A DNA stretch of 6,023 nt. Source: Armatimonadota bacterium. GTDB lineage: Bacteria > Armatimonadota > JAAZEB01. The notes beneath the pieces are model-generated. The model saw only the letters and a list, made by a program, of their open reading frames with translations. It was not told the origin of the DNA and made no database searches. The translations under genes were made by a program, and so were the position numbers. Where the stretch lies: the NCBI GenBank assembly GCA_012841485.1, contig DUUU01000059.1, forward strand, positions 1 through 6,023, written 5' to 3'. Positions within the stretch are counted from its first letter, which is position 1; the number at the start of each line of letters is the position of its first letter. Of this stretch, positions 5,914 to 6,023 are shown piece by piece.

Positions 5914-5939
5914 GCCGGCCGCACCCGCGGCGCGCCGGC
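5914..5939 (-). promoter_or_regulatory. GC-rich inverted repeat in the operon leader
   Basis: GCCGGC hexamers at 5934-5939 and 5914-5919 pair around 14 nt. Inner CGC (5930-5932) and GCG (5920-5922) add three pairs, giving a 9-bp stem with one bulged G and a 7-nt loop. It begins 3 nt after the -10 box and therefore spans the predicted transcription start. It could be an operator or a 5' hairpin, and it recalls the repeat in the apgM leader. Confidence 0.4.
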
Positions 5940-5942
5940 TTC

Positions 5943-5972
5943 ATTCTACCACGCGAGCGCCATGACACGCAA
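5943..5972 (-). promoter_or_regulatory. Promoter of the glycosyltransferase-to-tsaD operon
   Basis: On the minus strand the -10 is TAGAAT (5943-5948, five of six consensus bases), preceded by TGG to make an extended -10. A partial -35, TTGCGT (5967-5972), lies 18 nt upstream. The predicted start is near 5936, giving a leader of about 37 nt to the ATG at 5899. No other good promoter was noticed within the tightly packed six-gene block. Confidence 0.55.
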
Positions 5973-6006
5973 ACACGAGGCCAGACGCGGGGATGGCAAG
6001 CGTGCG

Positions 6007-6023
6007 CGGAGCTGGAAGCTCCG
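6007..6023. other. Perfect 7-bp stem-loop at the window edge
   Basis: CGGAGCT and AGCTCCG are exact reverse complements around the 3-nt loop GGA, ending at the last base of the window. It may end an upstream transcript or be part of a larger repeat, but the flanking sequence is missing. Positions 5973-6006 hold nothing recognisable. Confidence 0.45.

Noticed and set aside
5153..5965. A 270-codon open frame on the plus strand opposite the glycosyltransferase
   Set aside because: It shows no family motif, is Arg/Pro-rich in places, and mirrors the codon phase of the real gene on the other strand.

Overview
The window comes from a GC-rich bacterial chromosome (GC-rich by eye; not computed). All seven convincing genes lie on the minus strand, so the biology reads from position 6023 down to 1. 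Every recognised product is a core housekeeping protein, apart from one glycosyltransferase. There is no rRNA, tRNA, insertion sequence, phage gene or CRISPR array. The sequence alone does not fix the organism. An archaeal-type phosphoglycerate mutase (apgM), type II 3-dehydroquinase next to an Xaa-Pro peptidase, and strong AGGAGG ribosome sites fit a deep-branching or Gram-positive-like bacterium such as Armatimonadota, Chloroflexota or a relative. That placement is inference.

Layout in transcription order. An extended -10 promoter (5943-5972) and a GC-rich leader hairpin (5914-5939) precede a GT4-like glycosyltransferase (5899-4808). Next come a small Trm112-type zinc-ribbon protein (4811-4605), aroQ (4633-4190), an M24 Xaa-Pro peptidase (4193-3093), rimI (3082-2549) and tsaD (2568-1576). 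These six genes overlap or lie at most 10 nt apart, with GTGA stop/start overlaps at two junctions, so they look like one translationally coupled operon. A 193-nt gap (1383-1575) follows, holding a purine-rich tract, a near-perfect extended -10 box (TGCTATAAT), two hairpins and a possible 15-codon leader ORF. apgM (1382-141) is then probably transcribed from its own promoter as well as by read-through. Past apgM, positions 1-140 contain two strong stem-loops and no gene.

How the genes relate. The operon mixes cell-surface or carbohydrate chemistry (glycosyltransferase), the shikimate pathway (aroQ), peptide turnover (M24 peptidase) and translation quality (rimI acetylates ribosomal protein S18; tsaD makes the t6A base of tRNA; Trm112-like proteins activate methyltransferases in eukaryotes and archaea). 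apgM supplies the 3-phosphoglycerate/2-phosphoglycerate step of glycolysis. The usual tsaD partners tsaB and tsaE are not in the window.

I see no clearly new system. The most noteworthy signals are regulatory: both promoters are followed by paired GCCGGC inverted repeats at or just past the predicted transcription start, and apgM is followed directly by a 14-position stem-loop lacking a U-tract. Several large plus-strand ORFs are antisense shadows of the real genes.
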